From Chamaea fasciata (lineage: Eukaryota; Chordata; Aves; Passeriformes; Sylviidae): a stretch of DNA of 64,000 nt. The DNA lies in NCBI GenBank assembly GCA_029207755.1, contig JARCOQ010000003.1, positions 88,483,646 to 88,547,645 on the forward strand. The letters run 5' to 3'. The notes beneath the pieces were generated by a model. It searched no databases and was not told the origin of the DNA. It saw only the letters and a program-made list of their open reading frames with translations. Positions 62,121 through 64,000 of the stretch are shown here, in pieces (positions within the stretch are counted from its first letter, which is position 1; every line of letters starts with the position of its first letter). A program made the position numbers and the translations under genes.

Positions 62121-63016
62121 GCAAACGTATGTCCTTTCTAAATCTACTAGGCAAAAAGCACAAGCTATTTTAAATGCCTCTCCTGAAAGATACTCCCAGT
62201 ACTTCTGAACATCCTAGTAATTTGTCTTTGTACCTATTCCAGCTTGAGTCCTAAGCTCATTCATGCTGCATTGGCTACAGTAGCTATTTTCAGTGAAAGA
62301 TTTTTGATCAATATGTCTCATTCTGCAACAAGCAAAATGCATTATAAATACTGCAATAAAAACCTCATTTCATTTATTACTTGGCTTAGAAACATAAAGC
62401 CAGATTATACCAACATTTACACATACAACATTTTCCAAGGATATAAGTAAATGACTTAGTGCTTCTGCCAGAAAAATTACAACAGAGAATCTAAATAAAA
62501 ATGTTTATTTTTCAACACAGTATAATTTACATAGAGCACAGAAATAGATAGTTAGAAATCCAGAATTAAATATAAAGTTTTATATTTAATAATGCATTAT
62601 GGTGGCAATTTCAGTATTTCTAAGGTATAAAATTATTAATACAATTTATCTGTTTTTTGCATTTATATTTTCTGAGGCCACGTGCACTTTTACTGTTCTG
62701 TTGTGTTAATTTTGTAGACATGCTTTCAGAGATGCAATGTCTATGAAAAGAGGGATTTGGCTGAGAAAAAAAGTGTACTCATGTTATCTATGTAAGCCTA
62801 GCAAAGCATTGCATAAGTCCTTTTAGTCCTGAAATAGTGTATGCCGATGCTTTCAGGGACTGGCCAGGAAAAAAGTTAATACACTAAGCACTGTGATCCT
62901 GAGCCCTGGGGCTGCTGTACTGGTGAATAATGCAGAGGATACAGCGCATTTTGCATCTGACCTTCGTGATTTCTCTCCATTGCCTCTGTATTTACATCTT
63001 TTTCATTAGCAAGGGT

Positions 63017-63110
63017 TTTTTTGTTTTTTGGGGGGGGGGGTTTTGGTTTGGTTTTTTTTTTTTTGTTATTGTTTTTTTAAATTTTTTTTTTCCTTTTTCT
63101 TTTTTAATTA
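63017..63110 (+). repeat. T/G-rich low-complexity tract with a G10 run
   Basis: Runs of T interrupted by G, including ten consecutive G, then GGTTTGG and long T runs. Its complement is C-run plus A-rich, as in decayed retroposon tails. Confidence 0.9.
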
Positions 63111-64000
63111 AACCTTAGCTCAACTGGCATTTTCAAAATAAAAGCATTTCAAGCTGTGGTGGAACCTGAAATGGGACTCCTTTTATTATTCACAATCTTA
63201 AATGTTTTTACTAATTCATATTCACTTCAAAGTCACAGAATAGCCATTGTAAATTGCCTGGATCGTTCTAATGGAGCCACTTTCCTTTCACTCCTTAATC
63301 TCACTCTCTCCTAAAATGGCTGTGACAATGTAAGTCCATTTTCAGAGCATGTGCTTTTAAGGAACTTTTCATGGTTGATTTTTTGAAAAATAGTCATCCA
63401 GTCACAGCAGGGGGGATTGAGTGCCTTTAATTCAGGAGTTACATAATTAATTGAGAAGGCAGCACAGGCCTCCAGAGGAAAGTGAAGATAACCAGTGTTC
63501 TGTATTTTACTCTTCTCAGTGTAGGAATGATTTTGGTACTGTACCTAAAGCCAAGCAGGAGGTGACAGTGGGCACATTCAAGTGTCTGAATTTATGTGAG
63601 AGGTGGGGTTTCACAGCTGATACTTTTATCTAGTTGAGATTTAGAAGTTGTACTGTCTTTGGAGGAATCAATACACCCCTGAATGAAAAGAATAGTTCGG
63701 GAAGTATGGATGTGATTTGGCCTTGACAGACAACTTTGAAACTGTGCTTTGTGGAATAGTAATGTACCCATGAATTGAAAGACAGACACGCTTGAGGAGC
63801 TTTGCAAAGTAAGGAGGAAAAGGACTTTTCCCACTTGTTTTGAATCATTCTGAAAGAAGGGATGCTCTGATCGTGCCTTAAGAGAAACAGAACATGAAAC
63901 AGCAAGAGTAATTGTGGCTTTGGGGTTTATTTTTTCTTTTTTTTTCCTATAAGCAGGATGCCAGCTCTACTTAGTTAGTGGAAATGAACTGTGAATGGAA

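Larger units (their letters stand above)
31399..64000 (+). other. KHDRBS2: Intron of KHDRBS2 downstream of the KH exon (partial)
   Basis: The next exon should encode the rest of the KH domain, starting EEELRK and reaching the KKFLVP region. No such frame was seen as far as the right edge, so this is read as one intron of at least 32.6 kb. It holds most of the LTRs in the window, the palindrome at 38.0 kb and the ATT array at 48.1 kb. Confidence 0.7.
60583..64000. other. Intronic stretch to the window edge
   Basis: AT-rich with several low-complexity tracts. The part 60940-61210 is GC-richer and unrecognised. No exon, RNA gene or clear transposon was seen before the right edge. Confidence 0.5.

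Overview
The window looks like single-copy vertebrate nuclear DNA from a bird. It is AT-rich, has no dense coding, and carries several CR1 LINE fragments with the avian 3' end (ATTCTATGA-type or AATAG-type tails) plus several solo-LTR-like elements of kinds I associate with neoavian, probably passerine, genomes. The species cannot be named from the sequence alone. Nothing prokaryotic is present: no operons, CRISPR arrays or tRNA/rRNA genes.

One host exon can be supported. It is a 117-base exon at 31282-31398 on the + strand, encoding the GXXG part of the KH RNA-binding domain of a Sam68-like STAR protein. Its residues fit KHDRBS2 (SLM-1) best. No other exon of the gene was recognised. I therefore read the window as two very long introns, about 31 kb upstream and 32.6 kb downstream, both transcribed left to right and both cut by the window edges.

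Layout: 1-10.7 kb, AT-rich intron with nothing recognised. 10.7-12.0 kb, two CR1 fragments of different families in opposite orientation. 18.4-27 kb, two LTRs and three CR1 pieces. 31.3 kb, the KH exon. 32.0 kb, a 5'-truncated LTR piece. 38.0 kb, a striking 96-base palindrome able to form a long hairpin in the sense RNA. 44.5-47.8 kb, two CR1 copies. 48.1 kb, a perfect (ATT)23 array. 51.4-54.2 kb, a cluster of three LTRs, the last split by a later CR1. 59.8-60.6 kb, a full-length LTR with duplicated U3 segments. A 45-base exact repeat links 48.9 kb and 56.0 kb.

The best candidate for something undescribed is the palindrome at 38.0 kb. Its arms pair over 43 consecutive positions, and every non-Watson-Crick pair is a G-U wobble in RNA made from the KHDRBS2 sense strand. 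No multi-gene system was found.
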